A DNA stretch of 64,000 nucleotides. It comes from Micromonospora sp. NBC_00389. GTDB lineage: Bacteria > Actinomycetota > Actinomycetes > Mycobacteriales > Micromonosporaceae. A model generated the notes under the pieces. That model was not told the origin of the DNA and made no database searches. It was given only the letters and a program-made list of their open reading frames with translations. How positions within the stretch are numbered: position 1 is the first letter of the stretch; every line of letters begins with the position of its first letter. The stretch covers positions 6,634,001 to 6,698,000 of the forward strand of contig NZ_CP107947.1 in assembly GCF_036059255.1 (NCBI RefSeq), written 5' to 3'. Below are positions 1 to 7,844 of the stretch, piece by piece. The translations under genes and the position numbers were made by a program.

Positions 1-80
1 GTCGTTGCGAGTACGACGGCCACCGCGGCGGCGAGCCACCGCACGGGCCGCGACCGTGGCGCGGAAGGGGAGGTATGCAT
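1..80 (-). CDS. N-terminus of a secreted or membrane protein (runs off the left edge)
   Basis: An ATG at 80 on the minus strand has a GAGGA ribosome site 4 nt upstream and opens a frame that runs off the window after 26 codons. The visible peptide has a basic stretch (MHTSPSAPRSRPVRW) followed by a hydrophobic Ala/Val/Leu run, which is a signal peptide or signal anchor. The body of the protein lies outside the window, so no function can be given. It lies downstream of the M4 protease on the same strand, separated by a strong hairpin, so it is probably its own transcription unit. Confidence 0.55.
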   Translation of the reverse strand, partial: MHTSPSAPRSRPVRWLAAAVAVVLAT

Positions 81-101
81 GGAGTCCTCGTCTGGGCGTG
101 G

Positions 102-135
102 GGCGGTGGCGGGCGCGCGTGCGCCCGCCACCGCC
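102..135 (-). terminator. Strong hairpin terminator after the M4 protease
   Basis: A perfect 15-bp G/C stem (102-116 paired with 121-135) with a GCGT loop starts 10 nt beyond the protease stop codon. There is no T-run, as is usual in actinomycetes. It probably ends the protease transcript. Confidence 0.75.
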
Positions 136-145
136 GGAGAGGGAA

Positions 146-2740
146 TCAGCCGACGTGCGTGTCGAGGTACGACAACGCCTGGTTGGCGGTCAGCCCGGAC
201 AGCGCCGGGAGGTTCGCCTTGCCGAGCTCGGTCTCGATGACCGAGGCCAGCGCGCCACCACCAGCCGCCCGGTCGGCGGCCGCGTAGTCACGTAGCAGCG
301 TCTCCACCTCGGCGAGCATCTCCGCCCTCACCACTGTGGCGTCACCGTCCGGTGTGCCGACGGTCTGCAGCACCGGTTGCAGCGTCTGCATCGCGTGGGC
401 GGTGCGCCGGCGCAGGTCGTCGTCGGCGGCCATCAGCGCGATCGCCCGGTCGCCACCGTCGGCGTAGACGACCTCGTAGTGCCGCAGCGCCGGGGTGCGC
501 CCGTCGGCGAACAGGTCCCGTACGTGCAGCAGCGCGCCGAGCACCGCGTCCACGCCCGGACCCTGCGGCTCCAGGCCCTCCGGGCCCACCCCGGACAGCG
601 ACGTGTCGGCGATGCACAGGCAGTCCTGTCTGGCCTGCTCGTACACGCCATCGACGCCGACCGCCGTCCACGCCGCAGCCGACTCTTTGGCCTCGGCCGA
701 GCCCTTGCCGTAGAGCTTGTTGGCGGACTCGATGAACCCGACCCGGGAGTCGGTGAACCGGGCCCGCGGCGACAGGTAGGTGGTCAGGGTGCGGTAGGCG
801 ATCCGCGCGGCTTTGTCGATGCCGATCTTCTGCGACAGCAGGTAGAACGCCTTGTTCTGGATGCCCGAGTTGGTGTGCACCCCACCCATGTCCAGGCAGC
901 TACGCTCGAAGTCGCGATAGTGGCCGGGATCGCCGTACAACGACGGGTCGGCCATGCTGCGCAGTGCACCGCCGGGAATGCCGGTGCCGACCAGCCAGTC
1001 GTTGCTACCGGTCGCGAACTTCTCCACGGCCTCGGCGAAGACGTCGGAGAAGCTCTCGTTGAGAGCCCCGGACTGGTACATGTACCACAGGTCGGCGGTC
1101 TCGAAGGTGACCCCGTGCGTCATCTCGTGCGCAACCACGTCCAGCTTGGTCATCTCCTCGCCGAAGAGCATCGTGTCGATGACATCCGGCACGAACGCCG
1201 CGTTGCGCATCGGCTCATCCGGGTCCTGGCGGACCCGGACCAGCGCCCGTAGCTGCCCGCCGGAATCGTCGAAGCTGTCGCGGCTGAACGTCTGCTGGTA
1301 GTAGTCGTAGGTGTGGCCGAGGTTGACGTACGCCTCGTCCACGTCCTGGATGCCGCTCGCTCCGTCGCCCTCCTTGCGCTTCGGGAACGCCGGCACCTTG
1401 TCGTCGGAGAGCTTGTTCAGGTCGTAGATGCGCCGGTCCTTGGCGTGCGCGGAGCGCGGCAGCGCATACACCAGCCGCCCGGTCGCCGCGTCGACGAAGT
1501 ACGACGTCGACACGCCCTCACCGGCGTCGGTCAGCCACACGTGCCAGGCCAGCACGGTCGGCGTACGGCGGCCCGGGTCCGCCGCGGCGGGCAGCAGGTA
1601 CAGCTTCGCCGGCTCCACCAGCGAGCCATCCGGCAGCGCGACGCGGGCGTTCGCCGTCGCGGTCTGCGCGCTGACCGAGGCGCTGCGTCCGTCCACGACC
1701 AGGTCCGGCTCCAACGAGTTGGTCAGGAACTCCACCGTGCGCCCGGCGGCGTCCAGGTGCACACCGACCCGGGAGCCGTAGACCGGCACCCCGCCCACGT
1801 ACTGCTCGAACCACACGTGCCGCTCGCCGGTGCGCTCCCGCTGCTCACGTAGCGGCCGTAGCTGGGCACTCGCGTCGGCCACGCCGAACAGGCCCGAGTT
1901 GCGCCGCAGCCAGCCCGGCACATCCCCGCCGAGGCGGCTGGACAGGCTCAGCATCGACGGCGTCCCCCGCCACGGCTCGAACGCGACGACCGGCGCCTGT
2001 CCCTGCTCGGTCCCCACACGTGCGAGGGCGTCCGCGACCCCGGCCCGCTGGTAGCCGCCAGGCGCCGGCGTCGGGTCGCCCGCGAACGGCACTACCCGCT
2101 CGGCCGGGGACCGCGCCGGCTGCGCCGCAGCGGGCTGCCCGACCACCATGCCCGCAGCCACCACCACCAGGGCCAGCACGCCGGCCCGGGCCGGCGTGGC
2201 CAGCCGCCTCGCCGCGCGTGGCGCCAGCGCGGCCGCAGCCAGCTGGGCGAGTGACGCCCAGGCCAGCGCGGCCAGCGCAGCGAGCCAGGCGGGCGACGCG
2301 AGGTGCACCAGCGGATCCGTCGCGGTGGCGGCGCCCGTGGCGGACAGCCCCCCGATCAGGGCCGCATAGCCGCCCGCGACCAGCGCGGCCTGACCGAGTG
2401 ACCGCCGGCGGCGGCCGGCCCGCCAGGCCAGCAGCACCGCCGCCGCCAACGGCCCGGCCACCAGCAGCGCCAGCTGCGAACCGCTCAGCAGCATCGAGAT
2501 CGGGTACAGCCGGCCGCCCGTGGCGCCGATGCTCCAGTCCAGCGGCGCGCCGGTGCTCGCGGCGACGGCGGCGGCAAGCCCGGACAGGTCACCGGCCAGG
2601 TAGGCGCCGACCGGCCCGGCCGCGCCGCCGGCCAACGACCGCAGCACCAGCCAGCAAACGATCACGGTCAGCGCCGTGGCGAGCAGAGCGTCACCGCCGG
2701 CAACCAGCCACGGCCGCAGACGGCGTACGAACACAGGCAC
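146..2740 (-). CDS. Membrane-anchored M4 (thermolysin-family) metallopeptidase
   Basis: 864 aa from a GTG at 2740, chosen because GGGGAGG lies 6 nt upstream. Residues 1 to about 220 carry about five hydrophobic segments and end in a Val/Ala-rich run before AAAQPA. An FTP-like propeptide region follows, then the catalytic domain. The zinc motif HEMTH is near residues 538-542, the third ligand Glu lies in NESFSD near residue 562, and GGVHTNSG matches the M4 catalytic-His region. All key residues are present, so it should be an active neutral endopeptidase. M4 enzymes normally have one cleavable signal peptide; a multi-pass N-terminus is unusual and suggests a membrane-tethered or intramembrane-regulated protease (inference). 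A monocistronic unit is likely. Confidence 0.9.
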   Translation of the reverse strand: MPVFVRRLRPWLVAGGDALLATALTVIVCWLVLRSLAGGAAGPVGAYLAGDLSGLAAAVAASTGAPLDWSIGATGGRLYPISMLLSGSQLALLVAGPLAAAVLLAWRAGRRRRSLGQAALVAGGYAALIGGLSATGAATATDPLVHLASPAWLAALAALAWASLAQLAAAALAPRAARRLATPARAGVLALVVVAAGMVVGQPAAAQPARSPAERVVPFAGDPTPAPGGYQRAGVADALARVGTEQGQAPVVAFEPWRGTPSMLSLSSRLGGDVPGWLRRNSGLFGVADASAQLRPLREQRERTGERHVWFEQYVGGVPVYGSRVGVHLDAAGRTVEFLTNSLEPDLVVDGRSASVSAQTATANARVALPDGSLVEPAKLYLLPAAADPGRRTPTVLAWHVWLTDAGEGVSTSYFVDAATGRLVYALPRSAHAKDRRIYDLNKLSDDKVPAFPKRKEGDGASGIQDVDEAYVNLGHTYDYYQQTFSRDSFDDSGGQLRALVRVRQDPDEPMRNAAFVPDVIDTMLFGEEMTKLDVVAHEMTHGVTFETADLWYMYQSGALNESFSDVFAEAVEKFATGSNDWLVGTGIPGGALRSMADPSLYGDPGHYRDFERSCLDMGGVHTNSGIQNKAFYLLSQKIGIDKAARIAYRTLTTYLSPRARFTDSRVGFIESANKLYGKGSAEAKESAAAWTAVGVDGVYEQARQDCLCIADTSLSGVGPEGLEPQGPGVDAVLGALLHVRDLFADGRTPALRHYEVVYADGGDRAIALMAADDDLRRRTAHAMQTLQPVLQTVGTPDGDATVVRAEMLAEVETLLRDYAAADRAAGGGALASVIETELGKANLPALSGLTANQALSYLDTHVG

Positions 2741-2855
2741 GATGAACCTCCCCAGTGGACACGGTGCCGCGTCAACCCCCGTCAGGGAGAGGGATGACGC
2801 TCCCACCGATGTATCGGCCCTCATGAGTTTCAGGCGTGCGGAGGATCGCGCCATC

Positions 2856-2885
2856 CGCTTGCAGAACGCCTGCAGATCGCTTGCG
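2856..2885. promoter_or_regulatory. Three 8-bp direct repeats at 11-bp period upstream of the M4 protease
   Basis: CGCTTGCA, CGCCTGCA and CGCTTGCG follow each other with 3-nt spacers, giving an exact 11-bp period, about 115-145 bp upstream of the protease start. Direct repeats at helical spacing are typical of SARP/OmpR-type activator sites. No convincing -35/-10 pair was found next to them, so activator dependence is inference. Confidence 0.4.
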
Positions 2886-3005
2886 GTGCGACGGCCATAC
2901 CGAACGGCCGGGGGTGTCCAGGTGGAGCTGTGCTGGCGGCTGGCACTGCACCCGGGCGAGAGCGGCGGCGCTCGCGGGCGTATGTGCCGTTACGCCGGCA
3001 GCAGG

Positions 3006-3556
3006 CTAGAGCGCGAGGTCGTCCAGGTTGACAGCGTCGGCCACGGCCTCGGCACCCTTGTCGTTCAGGTGCATGCCGTCGCCGCTGTCCAGTGCGGGAT
3101 GGATGTAGTCGGGGGCATCAGGGTTCGCGACGGCTCGGGCCACATCGAAGACGGCGTCGAAGGCGTCGGTCGTACGGATCCAATCGTTCACGTCGCGTCG
3201 GGTGGCAAGGCCCTCCGGCGTGCTGATCTCAGGGTCGGCGCCTGCGAAGGGGCCGATGGTGGCGGCGAGGATCTTCAGGCCGGCCCGGTGGGCACGGTCG
3301 GCCAGAGCGGTGAAGCCTTCGATGAGGGCGTCGGCGGTGGCGGGAGGTTCGCCCAGCATGCCGGGCAGACCGAGGTCGTTGATGCCGAAATGCACCAGGA
3401 CGTGGGTCAGGGCCGGTATCGAGAGAACATCGCGGTCGAATCGCGCCAGCGCGTGTTCGCCGACCCCGTGGCGCAGGAGGCGGTTCCCGGCGATGCCCTG
3501 GTTGCCGCCGGCCATGTGCAGCACTTGACGTACGGTTTGGTCGGCGATGCCACGGG
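3006..3556 (-). pseudogene. 5'-truncated SGNH/GDSL hydrolase
   Basis: This frame encodes the C-terminal two-thirds of an SGNH esterase/lipase: GNQGIAGNRLLRHG (block II), HFGINDLG (block III Asn) and GDGMHLNDKG (block V Asp/His). The N-terminal GDS block with the catalytic serine is missing. Homology stops where the tnpB element begins, and no GDS block is found on the far side of that element. The gene was therefore beheaded by the insertion plus a deletion or rearrangement. The open frame continues into the element, but that upstream peptide is tnpB out of frame. Confidence 0.75.
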
Positions 3557-3690
3557 GTTCAGTCAGCTTCTCGACCCTGAGGGGCCGGGCTTGCGGATCG
3601 TGACGGCTCGTGGTGATGAGCACGAGGTCGCGCCGCGTTCGGCAGGCTGACGGCTGCCCAGCCTGTAACACCGCGTGCGGCGATGTTGCG
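3557..3690 (-). ncRNA. Putative omega-RNA and right end of the tnpB element
   Basis: TnpB nucleases use a guide RNA made from the 3' end of tnpB and the adjoining right end. The last ~130 nt of tnpB contain short inverted segments (for example CCTCGTGCTCATCACCACGAG) and end in GAAGCTGACTGAAC next to the SGNH fragment. If this is the scaffold, the guide is the following minus-strand sequence (CCCGTGGCATCGCCGA and on). The limits are inferred from the neighbouring gene boundary, not from a conserved scaffold alignment. Confidence 0.35.
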
Positions 3691-4776
3691 GGCTGCGTTT
3701 CGGTCGGCGTGCTCGGCGAAGCCGCATGACCGGCAGTGGAAGGTGGATTGGTTGGGCCGGTTGGCCTTGGCGACGTGTCCGCAGGCGGAGCATCCCTGCG
3801 AGGTGTACGCCGGGTTGACGTGCACGACCGCCACTGCGGACCGCTTCGCCTTGTAGGCGATGTACTGGCCGAGTTGGTGGAACGCCCACGAGTGCAGCGT
3901 GACCCGCTGGGGCCGTCGGAGCCGTACCCGGTCGCGGATGCCGCCCAGGTCTTCCAGGGCGATTCCGCGGCCGGTGCGTTCGGCCTCGGTCACGATGCTC
4001 TTGGCGATGCGGTGGTTGGTGTCGGCGGCGAACCGGGATTCCTTGCGGCGGCGTTTCTTCAGCAGCCGCTTGGCGGACTTGGTGCCGATGGTCTGGAGTT
4101 TCGCGCGGAGCCGCTGGTTGCGGTGCCGGATGCGGTTTGTGGCTTTGCCGCTGTGGTGGCGGCCGTCGGAGTCGGTGGCGAGGTTGGCGATGCCGAGGTC
4201 GACGCCGAGGAACCCGTCCGGTTCCTTGGTCGCGGTGTCGGGGATGTCGCAGGTGGCGTACAGGAACCACTTGCCGTCGCGGCAGACCAGGTCCGACTCG
4301 CCGCGGCGGTGCGCGGCCAGGGTGGCGTGCTGCTGGTCGGAGCAGCCGAGGCGGATCGGCCCGGATCGGCCAGCGACCGTCCAGATCGACACGGTGCGGG
4401 CAGCCAGTTGCCAGGACAGGCAACGGTCGTCGAACGGCTGCGCCGCGTCGCGACGGAACCGGATCGGTTTGCCCTCGGCGGCCTGGCGCCTCTTCGAGGC
4501 TGGCTTGCCGAGGTTGCCGGCCTGGATGTTGGCCGTCAGGGTGGCGTACGCGCCGGATACCTTCCGGGCGACGTGGATGGCGGGCTGCGCGGACAGACCC
4601 ATGTCCTTCAACTGGCCGTAGGTGAGCCGCTGCAACGACTGCTTGGCGAACACCCGCCGCTGGTACGCCAACCCGGAGGCGACGTTCGCGGCGTCGTTGC
4701 ACAGGCCCACAGTGGCCCGCAACGCCGCCTGCTGAGCGGCGTCCGGGAACAGCCGGACCTGCACGACAATCTTCAC
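3559..4776 (-). CDS. tnpB: TnpB-family RNA-guided nuclease
   Basis: 405 aa from a GTG at 4776 (VKIVVQVRLFPDAAQQ), the usual N-terminus of actinobacterial IS1341-type TnpB. RuvC residues look intact: Asp in FLGVDLGIANLATD, Glu in ALEDLGG, Asp in HADRNAARNI. A CxxC...CxxC zinc ribbon (CSACG and CRSCG) sits between the last two. Characterised TnpB proteins cut DNA under an omega-RNA guide and help retain or re-insert IS200/605 copies, so an active nuclease is plausible. The start overlaps the stop of the preceding 35-codon ORF (TGGTGA), indicating translational coupling. The long plus-strand frame across this gene is its antisense shadow. Confidence 0.92.
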   Translation of the reverse strand: MKIVVQVRLFPDAAQQAALRATVGLCNDAANVASGLAYQRRVFAKQSLQRLTYGQLKDMGLSAQPAIHVARKVSGAYATLTANIQAGNLGKPASKRRQAAEGKPIRFRRDAAQPFDDRCLSWQLAARTVSIWTVAGRSGPIRLGCSDQQHATLAAHRRGESDLVCRDGKWFLYATCDIPDTATKEPDGFLGVDLGIANLATDSDGRHHSGKATNRIRHRNQRLRAKLQTIGTKSAKRLLKKRRRKESRFAADTNHRIAKSIVTEAERTGRGIALEDLGGIRDRVRLRRPQRVTLHSWAFHQLGQYIAYKAKRSAVAVVHVNPAYTSQGCSACGHVAKANRPNQSTFHCRSCGFAEHADRNAARNIAARGVTGWAAVSLPNAARPRAHHHEPSRSASPAPQGREAD

Positions 4777-4880
4777 CAGGCGTCCTCGTCCGCGTAGTCC
4801 TCCTCGGCTGCCATCGACGTCGGCCAGCGGCACCACGCGGCCCGGTCAGCTTCGTCCTCGGAGCAGCGTGTCTCGATCAT
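4773..4880 (-). CDS. Small acidic ORF coupled to tnpB
   Basis: 35 codons from an ATG at 4880 encode an acidic, Trp-containing peptide ending AAEEDYADEDAW. Its codons are rich in G/C at third positions, and its stop overlaps the tnpB start. The open frame extends further upstream to 5030, but that part is antisense to the coding remnant at 4884-5111, so the short form is preferred. No family is recognised. It may be a leader peptide that couples tnpB translation. Confidence 0.4.
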   Translation of the reverse strand: MIETRCSEDEADRAAWCRWPTSMAAEEDYADEDAW

Positions 4881-4883
4881 CAG

Positions 4884-5111
4884 GTGTCGGCCGACAACTT
4901 CGAGCGCAACAGCAACGACTATTTCGGGCCATTCTCGTGGTTCGACATCGGACGCCCTGATTTCGTCGGCGTCTACAAGGGCAGCAATGGTTCCGAGTGG
5001 TACCCGGAGTACGCGCAGATCTACGCGCACGCCACCGGGACCTGGTACCGCTGCCCGATGAACGCCTACTACGGCGATGGCGAGGAGACCCGCTGGTTCG
5101 ACTGCCCGTGA
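4884..5111 (+). pseudogene. 3' remnant of an uncharacterised, probably secreted, Trp/Tyr-rich protein
   Basis: The last 75 codons (end GDGEETRWFDCP) have near-perfect G/C third positions and an unusual aromatic, Asn/Gly-rich composition with two cysteines, unlike a shadow frame. There is no ribosome site or plausible start, and the sequence begins at the inferred left edge of the tnpB element. It is read as the surviving C-terminus of an extracellular protein. The family is not recognised. Confidence 0.5.
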
Positions 5112-5155
5112 CGTCGAATCCGATCTAGTGATCGCGGTGCAACTTCAGCTACGAG

Positions 5156-5188
5156 GGTGTCCCCGGCCGACTGACGGCCGGGGACACC
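5156..5188. terminator. Perfect 14-bp stem terminator
   Basis: GGTGTCCCCGGCCG (5156-5169) pairs fully with CGGCCGGGGACACC (5175-5188) around the loop ACTGA, 45 nt after the 4884-5111 remnant stop. It ends that transcript and insulates the operon that follows. Confidence 0.8.
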
Positions 5189-5220
5189 GCCGTGCTCCTG
5201 CCCGAGATTGATGTAAAGCT

Positions 5221-5277
5221 CTCTAGACACGATGTCAAAGATTCGCTACCTTGCTGGTGTCAAAGATTCTAGACACC
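5221..5277. promoter_or_regulatory. Likely operator for the XRE operon
   Basis: An inverted repeat GGTGTC-N10-GACACC occupies 5256-5277, 13 nt before the first start codon. TGTCAAAGATTC occurs twice (5233 and 5258), and CTAGACAC also occurs twice (5222 and 5269). This A/T-richer stretch stands out locally. It is the natural binding region for the XRE repressor encoded second in the operon (inference). Confidence 0.55.
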
Positions 5278-5290
5278 GAAGGGGCTGATC

Positions 5291-5719
5291 ATGACGCACG
5301 ACGAGAAACGCGCGTGGATCGGGCTGATCGTCGCCGTGCTCGGCTACTCCGCCTACGTGGCCGTCATCGCGAGCCGCGCGGACGGACGCTCGCTGCCTGA
5401 CGTGCCGTACGCGAGCACCCTGTTGTGGACGGTCGGCGCGGCCATCGTCGCGTCGATCGTGGCCGAGATCGGCATGGCCATCGTGAATCCAGGCGCGTCC
5501 CGCACCAGGGACGTGCGGGACCGCGACATCGGGCGGCTCGGCGACCACGTCGGCCAGTCGTTCGTCGTCGTCGGCGCGGTCGCGGCGATGCTCATGGCGA
5601 TGGCGGACTGGGACCGGTTCTGGATCGCCAACGTGATCTACCTCTGCTTCGTGCTGTCGGCGGTCCTCGGCGGCATCACGAAGGTCATCGTGTACCGCAG
5701 GAGCTTCCCCCAGTGGTGA
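5291..5719 (+). CDS. Small polytopic membrane protein, first gene of an XRE operon
   Basis: 142 aa with four hydrophobic segments at roughly residues 9-28, 44-66, 86-105 and 110-132 and short polar loops. No enzyme motif is seen. The stop overlaps the GTG of the XRE regulator by 4 nt (GTGA), so the two are translated together. Small multi-pass proteins paired with a compact XRE repressor are common in Gram-positive bacteria, often of unknown role, and the regulator usually controls the pair. A link to the third gene, an oxidoreductase, would suggest a redox or quinone connection but is unproven. Confidence 0.8.
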   Translation: MTHDEKRAWIGLIVAVLGYSAYVAVIASRADGRSLPDVPYASTLLWTVGAAIVASIVAEIGMAIVNPGASRTRDVRDRDIGRLGDHVGQSFVVVGAVAAMLMAMADWDRFWIANVIYLCFVLSAVLGGITKVIVYRRSFPQW

Positions 5720-5946
5720 AGCCGACGCAGGTCACCAACTGCATCCGCGCGCTGCGCTTCGCGCACGGCGAGATGACCCAGGCCGAACTCGCCGAGCGCA
5801 TCGGCGTCACCCGACAGACCCTCATCGCCATCGAGCAGGGCCGCTACTCGCCTTCGCTGGAGATGGCCTTCCGGATCGCCCGGGTGTTCCGCGTTCCGCT
5901 CGACGACGTGTTCCAGTACCCCGACTCCCCCGAGGAGAAGTCATGA
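5716..5946 (+). CDS. Compact XRE-family regulator
   Basis: 76 aa from a GTG at 5716 that overlaps the previous stop. It is a bare Cro/CI helix-turn-helix: MTQAELAERIGVTRQTLIAIEQ followed by YSPSLEMAFRIARVFRVPLDDVF. It resembles the family of small ~70-aa regulators next to membrane proteins. The next gene begins in its stop codon (ATGA). It probably binds the inverted repeat at 5256-5277 and represses its own operon (inference). Confidence 0.9.
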   Translation: MKPTQVTNCIRALRFAHGEMTQAELAERIGVTRQTLIAIEQGRYSPSLEMAFRIARVFRVPLDDVFQYPDSPEEKS

Positions 5947-6914
5947 AAGCGATCGCCCGCGACCGGTACGGCCCGGCCGACGTGCTCGACCTCCGCGACA
6001 TCGACACGCCCTCGATCGGCGAGGACGAGGTGCTCGTCAAGGTGCGCGCCGCCGGCGTGGACCCGGGCGTGTGGATCCTCATGACCGGCCGACCCATGGC
6101 CGTGCGCCTCGCGGTCGGGCTGCGCCGACCCAAGGTGGCGGTGCTCGGCCGGGACGTCGCCGGTGTGGTGGCGGCGGTCGGCGCCGGCGTGACCCGCCTG
6201 CGTCCCGGCGACGAGGTGTTCGGCACCTGCGGGAGCGGCTCGTTCGCCGAGTACGCGACGGCGCGGCAGCACCGGCTGGCGCCCAAGCCGGCCAACCTCA
6301 CCTTCGTGCAGGCGGCGGCGACGCCCATCTCCGCGGTGACGGCGCTGCAGAGCGTCCGCGACGCCCGGGTGCAGCCCGGGCAGCGGGTGCTGGTCACCGG
6401 CGCGGCCGGAGGGGTCGGGTCGTTCGCCGTCCAGCTTCTCAAGGTGTACGGGGCACGCGTGACCGGCGTCTGCAGCACCTCGAAGATCGAGCTGGTGCGT
6501 TCCATCGGTGCCGAGGACGTCATCGACTACACCCAGCACGAGATCGACCGCGGCGGTGCGCAGTACGACATCATCATCGACACCGCGGGCAGCCGGCCGT
6601 TGCCGTTGCTCCGGCGCGCACTCACGCCGCATGGGACGATCGCCCTCGTCGGCGGCGGACACGCCAAGGGCTGGCTGCTCGGCGGCTTCCAGCGCCAGAT
6701 GGCTGCGCCGTTGCTCTCGCTGTTCGGCGGCCAGCGGGTATGCGGCGTGACCGCTCGGGAGCGCTACGAGGACCTCGAGGAACTGACCCCGCTCATCGAG
6801 TCGGGCTCGGTCACCCCGGTCATCGACCGCACCTACGCTCTCGCCGACGCGCCCGACGCGATCCGTTACCTCGCCCAGGGTCACCCCGCGGGCAAGGTCG
6901 TCGTCACGGTGTAG
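5943..6914 (+). CDS. NAD(P)-dependent MDR-family oxidoreductase (quinone-reductase-like)
   Basis: 323 aa, the full length of a zinc-independent medium-chain reductase. The N-terminal GroES-like domain carries VLVKVRAAGVDPG and LGRDVAGVVAAVGAGV. The Rossmann domain carries LVTGAAGGVGSFAVQLLK, with the nucleotide-binding GxGxxG-type turn. The catalytic zinc cysteines of alcohol dehydrogenases are absent, matching quinone oxidoreductase/enoyl-reductase members. It is third in a coupled operon (4-nt ATGA overlap with the XRE gene), so it is probably a regulated target. The substrate cannot be predicted. Confidence 0.88.
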   Translation: MKAIARDRYGPADVLDLRDIDTPSIGEDEVLVKVRAAGVDPGVWILMTGRPMAVRLAVGLRRPKVAVLGRDVAGVVAAVGAGVTRLRPGDEVFGTCGSGSFAEYATARQHRLAPKPANLTFVQAAATPISAVTALQSVRDARVQPGQRVLVTGAAGGVGSFAVQLLKVYGARVTGVCSTSKIELVRSIGAEDVIDYTQHEIDRGGAQYDIIIDTAGSRPLPLLRRALTPHGTIALVGGGHAKGWLLGGFQRQMAAPLLSLFGGQRVCGVTARERYEDLEELTPLIESGSVTPVIDRTYALADAPDAIRYLAQGHPAGKVVVTV

Positions 6915-6983
6915 CGCGCCGGCCGCCCGCCGATGGTGGATGCTATCGGTGTCCTGCTCTTGAGTGTCCTGTATGGAGATCGT

Positions 6984-7844
6984 GTGAGGACGATGTCGGG
7001 CAAGACCTGCCTGGTGACCGGCGCGACCAGCGGGATCGGCAAGGAGACAGCGCTGCGGTTGGCCATGCTCGGCGCTACCGTGATCATTGTCGCCCGCGAT
7101 GCGGCACGCGGTGAGACGGCCCGCGACGAGATCCGCCGGCACGTACCGCTCGCGCAGATCGAGACCGTGGCCGCGGACCTGTCGAGCCTGGCGCAGGTAC
7201 GCCGGCTGGCCGACGAGGTCATGGCTCGGTACGACCGGCTCGATGTCCTGGTCAACAACGCTGGCGTGATCTCGATGCGCCGGCAGCTGACCGCCGATGG
7301 GTTGGAGACTACGTTCGCGACCAACCATCTGGGGCCGTTCCTGCTCACCAACCTGGTGCGTGGGCTGTTGGAGCGCAGCGCTCCCGCACGGGTGGTCACG
7401 GTCTCGTCCGCCGCCCACAAGCAGGCCCGGACAATCCCGTGGGATGACCTGCCCCGCGGGGCGCAGGCCGGGCATGCGCAGACCTATCCCCTCTCGAAAC
7501 TACTGAACATCCTGTTCACCGTCGAGTTGGCCAAGCGTCTGACCGGCACCGGAGTCACCGCAAACTGTCTGCATCCCGGCTTCGTACGTACCGCCCTCGG
7601 CCGCGACGTCACCGGCGCGCTCGGCGCGGTTGTGCGGCTCGTCCTGCGTATTCAGCCCGGCCCCGCAACTGGTGCCGAGACCTCGGTATACCTTGCCAGT
7701 TCGCCGGAGATCGCCGACGTGACCGGCGGCTACTTCGTCAGGTGCAAGCCTGCCGAGCCAAGCGCTCTGGCCAGAGACGCCCGGGCTGCCGCGAGGTTGT
7801 GGGCGCTCAGCGAAGAACTTGCTGGCCTTGACCCAGGCCGGTAA
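6984..7844 (+). CDS. Short-chain dehydrogenase/reductase (retinol-dehydrogenase-like)
   Basis: 286 aa from GTG 6984, favoured by GGAG about 6 nt upstream; ATG 6993 is an alternative. The SDR signature is complete: TGATSGIG cofactor loop, NNAG, the catalytic Ser in VVTVSSAAH, and YPLSK. The LHPGFVRTALGRD segment and length fit the retinol dehydrogenase/WW-oxidoreductase-like branch. It follows the MDR gene by about 70 nt on the same strand and may be partly cotranscribed. The substrate is unknown. Confidence 0.88.
   Translation: MRTMSGKTCLVTGATSGIGKETALRLAMLGATVIIVARDAARGETARDEIRRHVPLAQIETVAADLSSLAQVRRLADEVMARYDRLDVLVNNAGVISMRRQLTADGLETTFATNHLGPFLLTNLVRGLLERSAPARVVTVSSAAHKQARTIPWDDLPRGAQAGHAQTYPLSKLLNILFTVELAKRLTGTGVTANCLHPGFVRTALGRDVTGALGAVVRLVLRIQPGPATGAETSVYLASSPEIADVTGGYFVRCKPAEPSALARDARAAARLWALSEELAGLDPGR

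Larger units (their letters stand above)
3557..4883 (-). mobile_element. IS1341-type element (IS200/IS605 superfamily), tnpB only
   Basis: The element carries tnpB and a 35-codon ORF but no tnpA Y1 transposase or serine recombinase, so it cannot move alone. The boundaries are inferred: on the right the SGNH fragment resumes just after the tnpB stop, and on the left a coding remnant on the opposite strand begins at about 4884. This class does not leave target duplications. The two flanking remnants are not halves of one gene. Confidence 0.65.

Noticed and set aside
3736-4797. Long plus-strand open frame across tnpB
   Set aside because: It is antisense to a protein with complete TnpB motifs and has no family features; such shadows are common in very G/C-rich DNA.
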